Of a stretch of DNA of 64,000 nt, positions 1-9,746 are shown piece by piece. Numbering within the stretch: position 1 is the stretch's first letter; the number at the start of each line of letters is the position of its first letter. A program made the position numbers and the translations under genes. The notes below the pieces were generated by a model, which saw nothing but the letters and a program-made list of their open reading frames with translations, ran no database searches and was not told where the DNA came from. This DNA comes from Onthophagus taurus (taxonomy: Eukaryota; Arthropoda; Insecta; Coleoptera; Scarabaeidae), in assembly GCF_036711975.1 (NCBI RefSeq), contig NC_091970.1, positions 3,851,501-3,915,500 on the forward strand, written 5' to 3'.

Positions 1-402
1 GTTCGAGTGAATTCTGTCGAAATTTTGACGCAAAATGATAAGGAATTTAAGAATAATTTGCAGGGGAGTATTCAGTCTTTAACGGGGTTGTTAAAAACGA
101 AGCGGAGGGCCTCGAAGCGGATGTCGCAATACAACGAGCAATTAAATCAAGTTAAATTGGAGGAGGTTCAAGAAGCCATCGGGAAATTGTCCGATGACGT
201 TTATAATTTTTCGGGAGATAATTACAGAAAACGATACGATGAACTCGATGAGGAGATGACCAATATCTTCCTAAAAATACAAAATTTAGAGGTCGATGCA
301 TCGATGAGGGATTACTTAATAAGGCAAATTCAAAGTCACAAGAAAATGTTGCAACAAAAACTTCAAGATATCACTTTTGTTAAGCGAGGAACCGAAGTTT
401 AA
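1..402 (+). CDS. C-terminal part of a BAG-like coiled-coil protein (partial, runs off left edge)
   Basis: The frame is already open at base 1 (V-R-V-N...), so this is the 3' end of a gene that begins left of the window; the GTG at 7 is not a start. About 133 residues are visible, all helical and charged. The last 75 residues have the rhythm of a BAG domain, the Hsp70 nucleotide-exchange module: helix, then FSGDNYRKRYDELDEEM, then a helix with LIRQIQSHKKMLQQKL. Stop at 400-402, with a poly(A) signal AATAAA at 430-435. It converges with the next gene on the minus strand. Its last codons and 3' UTR are duplicated about 870 bp downstream (see findings). BAG assignment is by pattern only; a generic coiled coil is the alternative. 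Confidence 0.6.
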   Translation, partial: VRVNSVEILTQNDKEFKNNLQGSIQSLTGLLKTKRRASKRMSQYNEQLNQVKLEEVQEAIGKLSDDVYNFSGDNYRKRYDELDEEMTNIFLKIQNLEVDASMRDYLIRQIQSHKKMLQQKLQDITFVKRGTEV

Positions 403-493
403 TTTAATTAATTAATAATTCTTTAAAATAATAAAGTTTAATTCTGTTTAATTCTTAAAAATTTATATTTAAATTAACGTTTTTAATAAAAAT

Positions 494-570
494 CTAGGGC
501 ATGTAAGTTACTAAATTTAAGTTGGTGAAATTTTTTTGACGTTGAATTGACGTCAATTCAATTCATAAAT
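494..570 (+). repeat. Dispersed repeat, copy 1
   Basis: The segment starting CTAGGGCATGTAAGTTACTA and ending ACGTCAATTCAATTCATAAA matches 1085-1160 closely and 32328-32390 more loosely. Sequences further downstream (around 779-815 and 1158-1190, sharing a GAGGTTA..AAGGAACAT core) also match, so copies 1 and 2 may be parts of a longer duplication. No coding capacity. Confidence 0.5.
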
Positions 571-1084
571 AACAATCACGATTTTATTGAAATAATTTAT
601 TAAAGTTGAAGAAAATTGATTTGAAATGCAACATTTTGAAGTTTTAAAGGTATGTTTAGGCTAAATTATAACAAATTAATCAAAATAGCAAATAAATCTA
701 TTCAATTTGAAGTTTATTAAAAGTGATGTTAAGGAAAAAATTGCTTTCTCTAAAACGATTGGAATTTAAGAACTGAAATTTTTCGAGGTTATTAAGGAAC
801 ATTTCTGATTAGATAACACAAAATTAAATTCTCCCGGATGATGCTTTTTTCATAAAAAATTTAAAATTCTCAATGTGAAATTGACATTTGTTGACAATCG
901 AATTAATGACATTTCATCCAAAATCTGATCCAAAACGGATTATAATTAAAAATTAAAACATTTGAAACGCTGGTGTTTAAATGACGCAATATTAGAGATT
1001 AAGAAAAGTCTTATTCCATAATAAAATTTTGTAGGTACATAGTTTAATTATTTACAATAAATTTAGTGACATTTGAATATTAAT

Positions 1085-1160
1085 CTAGGGGATTTAATTT
1101 ACTAAATTTAGATTGGTGAAAATTTTTCGACATTTCTTAACGTCAATTCAATTCATAAAA
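1085..1160 (+). repeat. Dispersed repeat, copy 2
   Basis: Begins CTAGGGGATTTAATTTACTA and ends with the same ACGTCAATTCAATTCATAAA tail as the copy at 494-570. It lies just before the duplicated 3' end of the first gene. Too short and diverged to assign to a known transposon family by eye. Confidence 0.5.
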
Positions 1161-1284
1161 CTTTTTGAGGTTACAAAGGAACATGTGAAGTTAAGTCGTA
1201 CCAAATCATATTAAAAATTACTTCACTTCAAAATATCACTTTTATTAATCGAGGAACCGAAATTTAATCAATTTAATAAATTAA

Positions 1285-2082
1285 TTAATAATTCTTTAAA
1301 ATACACTCTTTAATTAACAAAATCGATTTTTCTTTCAACATCATTTTTAAATCATCCTCACAACCGTTTAAATTCTCGAGATTATCTAAAATCGCTTCAA
1401 TTTCTTTTTGAGATTCATAAACATCCTTGTTCTCTTCAATAAAACGTTCGATATCACTCAATCTCTCTTGCAATTCGTTAATTTCTTTTGTGTCACTCGC
1501 CGCGTTGATTCTCTCGAATTCCCCAAGATTATTTTTGGGGCAATTTTCCTTAGCCAGATGGAAACACGCCTTTAATTTGCAATAAACCTCCCGCCTTTTA
1601 TCGATCACATCCGGGCGTAAACTCGTTTCGATCATCGCCAAATCGAATTTAAATTGTTCCAAAATGTTCATCATAGATAAATCGGTGTTGTTCACAATTA
1701 ATTTTTGAGTGCCCCTCAATTTATCTTCTAATATCGTTAAATTGTCGATTAAATCTTCGTGTAAGTGCTTTATTGTTGGATCATTTTGAGTATTACTTTT
1801 TGAATTGAAACTTCTTCGAAAACTCGTTCGAATTAATCGCCGCTTTAAATCTTCGAGACCATCGGGAAATTTCAATTTTAATTCGTTTATTAATAATTTA
1901 TCACTTGGAATATTTTCATCGATTAATTTTAATTCATTTTTAGATTCGTCTTCATTAAAAATGGTCAAATTTGATTCTGTAAGTTTAATTTCTTCAAAAT
2001 TTTCATCACAAAATTTATTCAAAACAACATCTTTAATTTTTTCTTCATTAACCTCACTTTTCTTACCACAACAAATCCCCAT
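1285..2082 (-). CDS. Predicted N-myristoylated BAG-like protein, 265 aa
   Basis: Single-exon frame starting MGICCGKKSEV. Gly2 followed by Cys4/Cys5 and basic residues is the classic N-myristoylation plus palmitoylation signature, so membrane anchoring is likely. Residues about 105-180 (HLHEDLIDNLTILEDKLR to YCKLKACFHLAKEN) and about 205-262 form amphipathic helical units with BAG-like spacing. The ATG at 2082 is preceded by an in-frame-poor AT-rich leader and is the only start that gives the myristoylation motif. TTTATT at 1241-1246 is a minus-strand poly(A) signal 40 nt past the stop. It converges with the partial gene at 1-402. The myristoyl site is read directly; the BAG relationship is inferred and no exact family member is recognised. 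Confidence 0.7.
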   Translation of the reverse strand: MGICCGKKSEVNEEKIKDVVLNKFCDENFEEIKLTESNLTIFNEDESKNELKLIDENIPSDKLLINELKLKFPDGLEDLKRRLIRTSFRRSFNSKSNTQNDPTIKHLHEDLIDNLTILEDKLRGTQKLIVNNTDLSMMNILEQFKFDLAMIETSLRPDVIDKRREVYCKLKACFHLAKENCPKNNLGEFERINAASDTKEINELQERLSDIERFIEENKDVYESQKEIEAILDNLENLNGCEDDLKMMLKEKSILLIKECILKNY

Positions 2083-3229
2083 TTTCTCATTATATTTACG
2101 CGATCATTTCTTCATAACTTAACTGCACAAACACGCTCAAATAAAGACGAACGAAGCGAAACTTGGTGTTTGCACCCAACATAGATTAACTTCGATGACG
2201 TCATCTGAAGTTGATACCGAGTTCTTTCAACGATAACAAAAATACAAATTCTAAAACACAAAGAAGTGAGTCATCAAGAATTAATTTTTGGATTATCAAA
2301 AATTGTCGAAAATAATATTTAAAGAAATCAATTTTTAAATAATTTATTTATAATTTTGGAATCTCCGCGAAATTTCCTTTAAAATGAGTACAAACTCGAC
2401 ATATTCAATTTTTTAAAATAACCGAAATGTCAATATCAACTTTAATTTTGATGTATTCTTAATCGTTATGAAAAGTGCTTTAAAATGAGTACAAACTCGA
2501 TAGGGTTATTTCAAAAAACAAGCGAGATATCGTTTTTAATTTACGTTGCAAACTTCACGTTATTAATTTTTTTTTAATTTCTTGCATCTAAGTTGTTTTT
2601 TAAGATAACCCTTTCGAGTTTTGGTTCATTCTAAACAATTTTTCATACCAAATAAGAAAACATCAAAATTAAAATTGACATTGACAACCGGAAGTTGGCA
2701 TCTTGCTTGTTTTTAATGTTAAACATGTCATGTTTGTACTCATTTTAAAGCATTTTTAATGAAGATTTCGCATTTTTTAAATTCTGATAAACATTTAAGT
2801 ACAATAAAATGCTTTTAAATTAAATTTTGTTTAATTAAGAAGTCATACTTTAAAATTAAAGTTATCAACACCATTCTATTTGCGTAACAACACTATCTAT
2901 TGTACTGGATGGTTTGGTCAAATTTTTTTTCTTATCTTTGCTGCTTATCAAGTGTACAATACGACTTGATAACGAGGACACGATTTTAATAATAATTGTG
3001 TCTCAGGTTGTAATCCAGATTATTACAACTTTACGTTAGGTCGAGCAGGTAAGTTTATAAATCTTATTACCAAAAAAAAACAGATAATAAAAATATCAAG
3101 CCTAATTCATTCTCAATCCGAAATCAAGTCATAAAAGATAATTTCGAATCGATAAAGTATCGCGTTTTTATTTAAATATTTAAATTAAAGTTGACGTCAT
3201 TTTAACGTTGTTTTTTTGTTAGACTCGTT
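2083..3229. other. Intergenic; contains a foldback element and 5' UTR exon of next gene
   Basis: Divergent promoter space between the two MGxxC-type genes. It contains the foldback repeat at 2358-2775. A noncoding first exon of the 3230-4837 gene ends at 3048 (GAGCAG then GTAAGT), and its intron runs 3049-3222, ending TTTGTTAG. Confidence 0.55.
2358..2775. repeat. Foldback (long inverted repeat) element
   Basis: The left arm (about 2358-2522) and right arm (about 2591-2775) are imperfect reverse complements over about 165-185 nt, with a loop of about 68 nt. Shared landmarks in both arms, in order, are CTTTAAAATGAGTACAAAC, TCAATTTTAATTTTGATGT-like, TTATGAAAA and GGGTTAT..AAAAAACAA. TTTAAAATGAGTACAAACTC also occurs twice within the left arm itself. 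There is no coding capacity. It is a MITE-like foldback, or could give a hairpin transcript. Confidence 0.7.
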
Positions 3230-4837
3230 ATGGGATGTTTATCATCGAAATCGGAGAACATTACGGTTCTTCCAAAAGGAGCTTTACCGCAAAAAGCGCC
3301 TGAAGGTTACCGAAAAAAAAATCAGTATCCTATTCCTGTTGTTCTACCCCCATCTAGGATTAATTCAGTAATAGAAGAAAAGGAGAACAAGGTTCCTGAA
3401 ATTACCGTAGACGAACATAAAAGTAAAACTGAAGATGAAATAACCGAAAATCTTAGTAAAAGAACGTTTTCTGTTGAAAATGTTGATGTAAAGAACGAAG
3501 AAATTAATGCAGAATCTAAAAAAGAAGATATCACAACGTTCGAGGAAGATAAAGATCAAAATGAAACGATTACCGCATCTACAAAAAGTGAGGAAACTTC
3601 AAATATGATGGAAAAGAAAGAAGAAATACTTGAAATTGTTGATAAATCTGATGTGGTCGAGGAGATAATTGAAGAAAACAAAGAAAAAGTTGTGGATGAA
3701 ATTCAAGTTGAAGCAGAAATTGAAAGAAAACAAAATGAAAGCAAAGAAGAAGTTGAAAAAGAAGTCGAAGAAGAAACCAACGCACCAGAAATGATTGCGA
3801 GAAAGTTGGTAATTGATGAAAATGTTTCAAAATCTTTAGATGATAAAGAAATTATTGAAACAGAGAGGGTGGTGGAAAATACTTCCGATGGAGTTGAGAA
3901 AGATTTAAATGAAGAACAAATTATAGATGTAGAGAAGAGAGAGGAAGAAATTAAAGAAGATAGCGAAGGAATTAAAGAAGAAAGTGAAGAGGTTAAAGAG
4001 AAAAATGAAAAAATTAAAGAAAATTCTGAAATTAATGGAAGTTACGAAGAAAATAAAGAAAACAAAAAAAATATTGCAGAAATTACCGAAAAAACTTCAA
4101 ATGAAGAACAAATTATTGATGTAGAGAAGAGAGAAGAAAAAATTAAAGAAGATAGCGAAGGAATTAATGAGGAAAATGTTGAGGTTAAAGAGAAAAATGA
4201 AGAAATTAAAGAAAATTCTGAAATTAATGGAATTTCCGTAGAAAATAAAGAACAAAATGAAGAAATTAAAGCAAATGTTGATGAAATTACCGAAAAAACG
4301 GAAGAAAATGAAGAGAAAAATGAGGAAATTAAAGAAAACACAGAAATTAATGCAAGTTCCGAAGAAAATAAAGAACAAAATAAAAAAATTAAAGAAAATG
4401 TTGAGGAAATTACCGAGAAAACTGAAGAAACTGAAGAGAAAATTAAAGAAAATACTGAAATTAATAGAGGTTCCGAAGAAAATAAAGAAGAAAATGAAGA
4501 AATTACAGATAATGTTGCAGAAATTACCGAAAAAACTGAAGAAAATGAAGAGAAAAACGAAGAAATTAAAGAGAAAAACGAAGAAATTAAAGAAAATACT
4601 AAAGAAAACACACAAATACAAGAAAATGAAGTAAAATTGAATGGATTTGTTGATAAAAAAAAAGATGAAGACATTATAAACGATGTTAACGGTGAAACTG
4701 TCGAAAAATTATCGACAAAGCCCGAAGAAATCGTAGAAACTCAAAAAGAAGAAATTGAAACTGTCAAAAATGTAGAAAGTGACATTGACAGCCAGCAAAA
4801 TAATGTTGTAAATAATGGAATTTCAATAACTAATTAA
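3230..4837 (+). CDS. Predicted N-myristoylated acidic repeat protein, 535 aa
   Basis: Starts MGCLSSKSE: Gly2, Cys3, Ser5/Ser6 and Lys7 fit N-myristoylation plus palmitoylation. A proline-rich 40-residue head (ALPQKAPEGYRKKNQYPIPVV) is followed by about 480 residues of very acidic, Glu/Lys-rich helix. Residues about 225-465 carry repeats of roughly 30-40 residues built on EEIKEN.EIN.SSEENKEQN and EEITEKTEE. The coding exon begins at 3223 after an intron (donor 3049, acceptor TTAG), and AATAAA lies at 4953-4958. No enzymatic domain is visible. It resembles membrane-anchored acidic scaffolds of the GAP43/BASP1/AKAP type only in style. It sits among BAG-like genes but has no BAG-like segment I can see. 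Function unknown. Confidence 0.75.
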   Translation: MGCLSSKSENITVLPKGALPQKAPEGYRKKNQYPIPVVLPPSRINSVIEEKENKVPEITVDEHKSKTEDEITENLSKRTFSVENVDVKNEEINAESKKEDITTFEEDKDQNETITASTKSEETSNMMEKKEEILEIVDKSDVVEEIIEENKEKVVDEIQVEAEIERKQNESKEEVEKEVEEETNAPEMIARKLVIDENVSKSLDDKEIIETERVVENTSDGVEKDLNEEQIIDVEKREEEIKEDSEGIKEESEEVKEKNEKIKENSEINGSYEENKENKKNIAEITEKTSNEEQIIDVEKREEKIKEDSEGINEENVEVKEKNEEIKENSEINGISVENKEQNEEIKANVDEITEKTEENEEKNEEIKENTEINASSEENKEQNKKIKENVEEITEKTEETEEKIKENTEINRGSEENKEENEEITDNVAEITEKTEENEEKNEEIKEKNEEIKENTKENTQIQENEVKLNGFVDKKKDEDIINDVNGETVEKLSTKPEEIVETQKEEIETVKNVESDIDSQQNNVVNNGISITN

Positions 4838-5953
4838 AGTGGATCATCAAATATTAATAATAAGTAGAGATACGGTATTGTTTCTGTATTAACAATAACA
4901 AATTTTGATTAGTTTAAAAATCAAATTGATTTGATTGTGATAAAACTAAAACAATAAAATTTAAGAAAAAAAACTCAAATAATGAATCTTTTCTTGATAT
5001 CTTATCTAAAAATATCCAAAAATTTTATTTCTGGCACAATAAGGATGGTATTTATAAATTTTTTTCTAAATTTATCCAATTTTAATCCCTCCACATAACC
5101 TATACTTTGGTTATCAACGATGACAAAGAAATGGTACCAACTTAAAATTAAATAAAAACATTACAACCGTAAAATAAAACTAAATAATTATTTCAATTCT
5201 TTTTCTTTTGTTATTATGAATAATTTAAAAAAAAACTTACCAAAAATCATTTTTTTTTGGTTAACTTAACCTATCATCAATGAAGACTATAAACCATGAA
5301 AATTTTAGAAAAGCCCACAATAATCCTCTAGAATCCATCGAGGGAACCCAAAAAAATACGAAAACCTCAAAAACTAATTGATATTTATCGTATTTTAACC
5401 CAATTTTAACAACAATTCACTGTTTACATAAAAACGCGTTGATATAAACAAACGAGAGCGCCATCTATTATTAAGTAGCCACAATACAAAGAAAACCATA
5501 AAATTTTTAAATTATTAATAAAATTAACTTTTTTACTTTTAATTTATTATTAATAACATTCTAATCAAATTATTTTTATAATCGAATTAATAATGGAATA
5601 TAAAACATTAAATCGTCGATTTTAAACCAGCAAAAGCTTCCGCCAACACGCAAAAAGAAAGAAAAGATACTTTTTCTTATTATCGCAACCAAACACCACT
5701 GTGGTATTAATAAATCATTAATTAACATGATTAATATTAATAAATCGTATAAAAACTCACCACTTTTACAGAAGAAATTCACCCACAAAAGAAATCGTAC
5801 ACACTTTTAAGGTTATGTTTCTTATACTGTTCTTATACTCAATCATACGTTTTTACAACGTGATATTAGCAACAAAATTTTCTCAACAACATCATTATGA
5901 ATTAAATTAATATTTATTAATTTATTTACTTATTAATCAATTTGATAACATTT
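4838..5953. other. Intergenic, convergent 3' ends
   Basis: AT-rich, no convincing gene. It holds the poly(A) signal at 4953-4958, a CTCF-like GCGCCATCTA at 5458-5467, and minus-strand poly(A) candidates TTTATT at 5913-5918 and 5921-5926 for the next gene. Confidence 0.5.
5458..5467 (-). promoter_or_regulatory. CTCF-like core motif
   Basis: GCGCCATCTA, i.e. TAGATGGCGC on the minus strand, matches the core of the conserved CTCF consensus (CCASYAGRKGGCRS). It lies between convergent genes. Protein binding is inferred. Confidence 0.4.
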
Positions 5954-7783
5954 CTACTTTACATTTTTATCTTCGAGTAAATTATAAGCTTGAATCAATA
6001 AATTAAAAACCTCTTGTCGTACCGGAGCAGTTTCCGGCATCAATTGAATACGAATTTCTGAAAATTCATCCTGATACTTGTTTAGTTCGTTAAAAATCAA
6101 ATCGTAATTCAATATTTCGGCCTCTTCGATATCAGAAACCATTTGTTCGAGCATAATTTTTAATCTTTCTAACTTTAAATACGGTGATTCCGTTGATGTT
6201 TCACTTGCAAAATCTAAACTGCTACATTCTGACACTAAACTTCCGCGAGGACCTTCTTCATTCTCTCTTTCCCGTTCAAGATTTTCGTTTTCATCGAAAT
6301 TCGCGTCATCATCTTTCTTTTCTATCCAATTCAATCCGTGTTTTCCTGCTTCAATGATTTTCTCAGCTTCACTGAACATTTGCACAACGTCTAAGCGAGT
6401 AGTTATAAATTCGTCTTCTTGCACAAATCGAATATTAATGTATTTAACTTTAAGTTTTAAAAGTTTTTTCTCGGATTTTTCGTAAAAATCATAACCTTTC
6501 TTTAACTCTTTCTCCGGGGATCGCAGAGTGGATAATAACTGATTCAATTTCGTTTGAAGTTCTTTGATCTTTTTTACACTATTCTCGTTTAAATTCTTTT
6601 TGGGTTCCGATTTTTCGGGTTGCTGAAAACTTATTTCAGAACTCGTCGACGTTTTATGACTTTTATTACCTAAAGAAGATAATTTTCCTTTAAGCGATTT
6701 TAAATATTCCAATTCCTCGTCGCGTTTTAAATCGTACGGGTGTTCTTGAAAATCTTCCGGTGGCAAAATTAAATCTTCATTTTCTAAAATTAACGTGGAA
6801 TCATAAAACACATCATCATCTAGTTTTGATGTTGACGGTTTTTGGTCATTTTGAAATGGATATGAATTGTTTGGTTCTTCTCGATGATGAATTAGATTGT
6901 CATGAGTGGTATCATGTTCGTTTAATGTTTCTGTTGATTTAAAATGATTCATTACCTTTGTTAATCGACTTTTAAGATCGTTGATGTTTGTTGGTTCATT
7001 TTCTTCTTGATTTTTAATTGGTACATGTTCAAAACTATATTGGCGCTTTAATTTAGGTGTTTCGACCGGTTCTTGAGAAGAATTTTTTAACCCCAAACTA
7101 AGTTTGGTTAATTTTTCCAGGCTAAATTGGCGTTTTAACCTTAAAGGATCTTTTTGGTTTAAATCTTTACTTTTCGATTCAACCTTTTTTTGATGTTTTT
7201 CAACTTTAGATTTTTCCTTTTCGAGGTTATGTTTGTTTTTAAGATAATTTTTATATTCCCTAATCTTTAATTCTAAATTTTTTTTGTTTTCCGATAATTT
7301 GGGTTGCTTTTTGGTATCGATTTTATCCAAAATGTCTTCAATTAACTTTCCATAACTATCCTCGATAGTTTTCTTATCACCAAGGATTTTTTCAAGATTT
7401 TTTTGAAGAATTTCCAAGGTACTTTCAACAATAACTAACAAGGAATCATGTAATTTCTTCTCAATAATTAATACTTCAGTTTGTGTTGTTGTCGATTTCG
7501 TTTCAATCAATTTTTTTATTGGAAGATGAGGTTCCTGTGGTAAAACAGAACGATTTCTGTCAGTTAATAAACGAGGTTGATTTCTTTCGTTCAATTCATT
7601 CCTAATTGGTGCAATTCTTTTAGGAAGTGTTGAATCTTTTTGTTGAGGTCCTTTTTTATTGGAATTTTTTTGGTTTATTGTACTACTTGAACTATTTGAC
7701 CCCGTTGAAGTCGGTCTCCTTCTTTGGGGTTGTTGCGATTGAGATATTTTCCTGTGGCGTGGCCTGGTTGTTAATAAATCCAT
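5954..7783 (-). CDS. Large BAG-like repeat protein, 609 aa
   Basis: One long exon. The basic/Ser-rich head (residues 1-90, with poly-Ser and Gln/Arg tracts) is probably disordered. Helical units that look like divergent BAG domains lie at about 105-185 (LLVIVESTLEILQKNLEKIL...), 405-485 (VKKIKELQTKLNQLL...) and 540-605 (LERLKIMLEQMVSDIEEAE to VFNLLIQAYNLLED). Between them is a charged linker with a repeated peptide, LKRQFSLEKL and LKRQYSFEHV (about 215-250), resembling basophilic-kinase phosphosites (R-x-S). The start ATG at 7783 has an AT-rich leader; no upstream exon is needed. Possible homology to starvin/Samui co-chaperones is inferred from helix pattern and neighbours only. Confidence 0.7.
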   Translation of the reverse strand: MDLLTTRPRHRKISQSQQPQRRRPTSTGSNSSSSTINQKNSNKKGPQQKDSTLPKRIAPIRNELNERNQPRLLTDRNRSVLPQEPHLPIKKLIETKSTTTQTEVLIIEKKLHDSLLVIVESTLEILQKNLEKILGDKKTIEDSYGKLIEDILDKIDTKKQPKLSENKKNLELKIREYKNYLKNKHNLEKEKSKVEKHQKKVESKSKDLNQKDPLRLKRQFSLEKLTKLSLGLKNSSQEPVETPKLKRQYSFEHVPIKNQEENEPTNINDLKSRLTKVMNHFKSTETLNEHDTTHDNLIHHREEPNNSYPFQNDQKPSTSKLDDDVFYDSTLILENEDLILPPEDFQEHPYDLKRDEELEYLKSLKGKLSSLGNKSHKTSTSSEISFQQPEKSEPKKNLNENSVKKIKELQTKLNQLLSTLRSPEKELKKGYDFYEKSEKKLLKLKVKYINIRFVQEDEFITTRLDVVQMFSEAEKIIEAGKHGLNWIEKKDDDANFDENENLERERENEEGPRGSLVSECSSLDFASETSTESPYLKLERLKIMLEQMVSDIEEAEILNYDLIFNELNKYQDEFSEIRIQLMPETAPVRQEVFNLLIQAYNLLEDKNVK

Positions 7784-9746
7784 TTTATGTAAGCAGAAAT
7801 CCTTTTAAGTAAATAAAATTATCTAAAAAAAGGAAATGAGTCATTTAGAAAAGGGTGTTAATGTATTTATATTGTTAAAATCAAGTTAAATTTAGATAAT
7901 GTCATGTGATGATGATAAATGGCAAATGCAACTTTCCTAACTACTTTATTATTTAAAAATTACTCACATTGTTTAGTCGTTTTTATATCTTATTATTATG
8001 AAAACTTGGGTTAAATGTTACACTTGTTATGTTCGTTGTAGTCATAAAGCAATTCCCTGCGAAACCCAGATAGCTTTTGATAAGATAACAGCATTTGAGA
8101 TTAAAATTAAAATAGGGCAAGGTGTTTTTAAATTTGTTTTAGATTAAATAGTTATACAAGAGACTTCTTTACAAATTTGTGAAGTGAATTTCAAATTTAA
8201 TAATTACACGTAATTAATTTCCAGTTCTTTAATATAAAGTACAATTAATTATATAAGATAAAAATTAAATTATTATTTAATGAAAACAAGAAATGTCAAA
8301 ATAAACGTCAAAACATTTTATTTTTAGGTTATGTTACCTGTCAATAATTTGTAACGTAAAAAATATTCCAATAATCTTTTTGTCATCATAATCCTCCGGA
8401 TTTTTCTGATAAATATAATAAATTTCATGTAAACTCCGTAACACGTAATATTATACATTTTCTTTTACACCTTGCTACTTAAAGCTTTCTTGGAGCTTTT
8501 TGGAGCTTTTTTATTTTTAGCGCCATCTATTTGAGCTAATCCGACTAAATTTGATAAATGTCAAAGTGCTTTTAACATTTTTAACTTCACAAAGATAAAA
8601 TAAAATTGAATTTGGGATTGAAACGGCTTTATATGACGAAACGATCCAATTAAGAATCGTCAATAACCTTTCCCAACATTTTGTATAGGTCATTGATCCC
8701 TACCTGAACCCCAACATTGTTTACCGAAAGTTCATTGACCCTACTAAATGTAACACAAACATTTTTATGGTTCAAATTATCGTTTTTAATACATTTTAGG
8801 TTTTAACGTGGATTATTTTTATAAAAAATAACATTAATTTGTGTACTAACAATAAGTTTAAATTATCGTTGATAGCGCCATCTGTACGTGATATAATAAG
8901 ACTGAAATATAAAAATCGGGTTTCAATTACGAGATTAATTACACCAAATAAGTTATTTAAACAATTAATTTTAAGTGATTGTAAAATTGTGTGTTAATTA
9001 ATTTTTTAATAAATAATAAATATTTTTAGGCAAAATTAACCGCCGAATTTAAGTTAGCCATCTAGCGTTATTTGTACTAATTAGCTTTGGTTACTTCTGT
9101 GTGTTAAATATGTCTGTTGTTCTAATTAACTTTTTAATAATTTAATAATAATAATTTATTTATCGTTTCATTTACTTTAATTTTTATTGTGTTATTTAAG
9201 TTGTAATTTTGTTAAATATTAATTAGTATCACCCAAAGATGTTTGGGTGGTACTAATTAACAAAAACAAGATTCAAGAAGTATATTTAAAGAAAATGATT
9301 ACAAAATAAGCTTTAGTACATACTTGGTTTATTTCATAAATAAAATTGTTTGATAAATTAATATGTTGCTTTATATATGGTAAAATGCTGAATGATGAAT
9401 GTAATCATAGATAATGTAACTAAAAAAAATAAACTAATCACACTAATTAATTTGATGAAAACTAATACCATTAAGCCTTTAAAAATATAAATTGATTGTC
9501 TGTACAACAAAAAATTGGTCCAGTATTGATTGTTTAAACGTTTTTATCGTTCCGATAATATCTTATCAATCAAATAATTTGTCAGGGGAAGATCAATATT
9601 GATGAAGCAAGAACTCCCTCAGCACCAACTACACTTTAACTTAATCCTTGATAATTTACGAGAGTCACTAAAACCATTAATTTATAATGTTCTAAACCGC
9701 ATCTAAACTAGGCGAAATCTAAAATTTAATTAAAGAATCACCGAAA
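7784..9746. other. Divergent intergenic region with CTCF-like motifs
   Basis: About 2 kb between divergently transcribed genes and no open frame of interest. CTCF-like cores occur at 8520-8529 and 8875-8884, with a related GCCATCTAGCG at about 9057-9067. The rest is AT-rich and featureless to the eye. Confidence 0.5.
8520..8529 (-). promoter_or_regulatory. CTCF-like core motif
   Basis: GCGCCATCTA. A second copy, GCGCCATCTG, lies 346 bp downstream at 8875-8884 in the same orientation, in the shared upstream region of two divergent BAG-like genes. Confidence 0.4.

Larger units (their letters stand above)
403..1284. other. Intergenic/3' UTR with duplicated segments
   Basis: No gene is seen here. 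The stretch holds the poly(A) signal at 430-435, two copies of a dispersed repeat (494-570 and 1085-1160), and a degenerate copy (about 1230-1302) of the 3' end of the preceding gene. TTTATT at 1241-1246 is the likely minus-strand poly(A) signal of the 1285-2082 gene. Confidence 0.6.

Noticed and set aside
4042-4674. Long open frames antisense to, and in another frame of, the acidic repeat gene (4042-4674, 4097-4621, 4257-4634)
   Set aside because: They are shadows of GAA/AAA-rich repeat codons; products are Ser/Phe or Lys monotony without start, splice or domain evidence.
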